Positions 61,650-62,123 of a DNA stretch of 62,123 nucleotides are shown piece after piece; within the stretch, counting starts at the first letter, position 1, and each line of letters starts with the position of its first letter. A model generated the notes under the pieces. It was not told the DNA's origin and did not search any database. It saw nothing but the letters and a program-made list of their open reading frames with translations. Source of the stretch: Desulfacinum infernum DSM 9756 (GTDB lineage: Bacteria; Desulfobacterota; Syntrophobacteria; Syntrophobacterales; DSM-9756); contig NZ_FQVB01000026.1 in NCBI RefSeq assembly GCF_900129305.1, positions 1 to 62,123 on the forward strand, in the 5' to 3' direction. A program made the translations under genes and the position numbers.

Positions 61650-61792
61650 GAGTTTGTTCGAAAACTCCGCCACCCGTCACTCCCGCGCAAGCGGGCGTCC
61701 ATAGTTTCCCGGAAATCCTGGATCCCCGCTTTCGCGGGGATGACGGATGGAGACAAAACGAGGCAAAGAACCCATTGTCGGACAACCCCTTA
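61646..61792 (+). repeat. MITE-like element (YTAG family), complete copy with inverted core
   Basis: Left end TTAG + GAGTTTGTTCGAAAAC, right end CATTGTCGGACAACCCCTTA. The interior core (CTCCCGCGCAAGCGGG and CCCCGCTTTCGCGGGG) is in the opposite order to the copies at 23227 and 30590. Confidence 0.65.
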
Positions 61793-61957
61793 GCCCAAGT
61801 TTGTCATCTATATGCTGCATAGTGCGACATTGTACCGATTTTGCTCATCTAACTATCTGAAAGGTCGTTGATGAGGCCCCGAAAATTCGGTGTAGTGGTA
61901 GAAAATAGACGGCCAGCATTGACTCGCCTTCCCTCCTCATGCTAATGTCCTGCTACT
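61793..61957. other. AT-richer stretch upstream of the IS fragment
   Basis: 165 bp with no gene. Probably the left flank and end of an IS1634-like element; I could not identify its terminal inverted repeat. Confidence 0.4.
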
Positions 61958-62074
61958 ATGTTCATTCGACGAGTCAGAAAAAAAGATCACCAAACGGGAA
62001 CCACCTACTTCTACCACCAGTTGGTCGAGTCCTACAGGACTCCCAAGGGGCCTAGGAGCTTGTCCGAGAATTGA
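61958..62074 (+). pseudogene. N-terminal fragment of an IS1634-like transposase, interrupted
   Basis: ATG 61958 encodes MFIRRVRKKDHQTGTTYFYH and then QLVESYRTPKG, which matches the start of IS1634-type transposases. It breaks off at 62052, where CTAG + GAGCTTGTCCGAGAATTG begins: the left end of the YTAG element family. The resulting frame ends in TGA at 62072-62074 after 38 codons. Confidence 0.65.
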
Positions 62075-62123
62075 TACACATGAGATGTTAATCTCATATG
62101 CATACGCTATTTGTACTTGACAG
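62052..62123 (+). repeat. Left end of a YTAG-family element inserted into the transposase fragment
   Basis: CTAGGAGCTTGTCCGAGAAT then AT-rich sequence unlike the interiors of the other copies, running off the window. It may be a longer, possibly autonomous relative of the MITE-like elements. Confidence 0.45.

Overview
The window is GC-rich chromosomal DNA, most likely from a sulfate-reducing or syntrophic member of the former Deltaproteobacteria (Desulfobacterota; Syntrophobacter- or Desulfacinum-like). The grounds are an anaerobic cobalamin pathway, DsrE/TusA with Hdr-type iron-sulfur proteins, MinD-family ATPases with ferredoxin inserts, an OFA-type carboxylate transporter, hgcAB and selA. 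The species is inferred from gene content only. No tRNA or rRNA gene and no CRISPR array was seen.

Layout. 1-0.5 kb: tail of an IS1634-like transposase that cut a receiver-domain gene. 0.6-9.6 kb: OFA transporter, small hypotheticals, gamma carbonic anhydrase, a truncated universal stress protein, threonine synthase, DUF554 protein and a DDAH-like hydrolase. 9.8-16.2 kb: rubredoxin-like protein, then a module of NifX-like proteins, two MinD/ferredoxin ATPases, a sigma54 activator and an Mrp-NifX fusion, with a good -24/-12 promoter. 16.6-23.2 kb: MFS transporter, the mercury-methylation pair hgcA-hgcB, SagB-type nitroreductase, FmdB-type zinc ribbon, exported MsrA-MsrB fusion, DHFR-like reductase and HDOD protein. 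23.8-35.6 kb: anaerobic corrin-ring genes on both strands, a cobalamin riboswitch, and a BtuCD-type ABC transporter whose binding protein is fused to a membrane domain. 35.7-39.4 kb: MarR regulator, DsrE2-like protein, TusA, membrane cytochrome-b-like subunit and HdrD-like protein. 39.8-46.1 kb: FadL porin, DUF4139 protein, an FMN dehydrogenase split by TAG, and a UvrD helicase. 46.5-61.6 kb: housekeeping genes gatC, gatA, FapA-like, glgC, ccdA/tlpA, recO, RodZ-like, SurA-like, mfd and selA. The end of the window is another IS1634-like fragment, itself interrupted.

How the genes connect. HgcA is a corrinoid protein, and the neighbouring cbi genes make the corrin ring. The hgcA reading frame runs from a good Shine-Dalgarno/ATG at 18024 through one in-frame TGA (18117-18119), followed at once by a Cys codon and a SECIS-like hairpin. 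selA lies in the same window. A selenocysteine-containing HgcA is therefore a real, testable possibility and is the most interesting observation here.

The intergenic DNA is crowded with repeats: MITE-like elements whose left end supplies the TAG stop of five genes, GC-rich palindromes, and several 120-170 bp families present in two or three copies.
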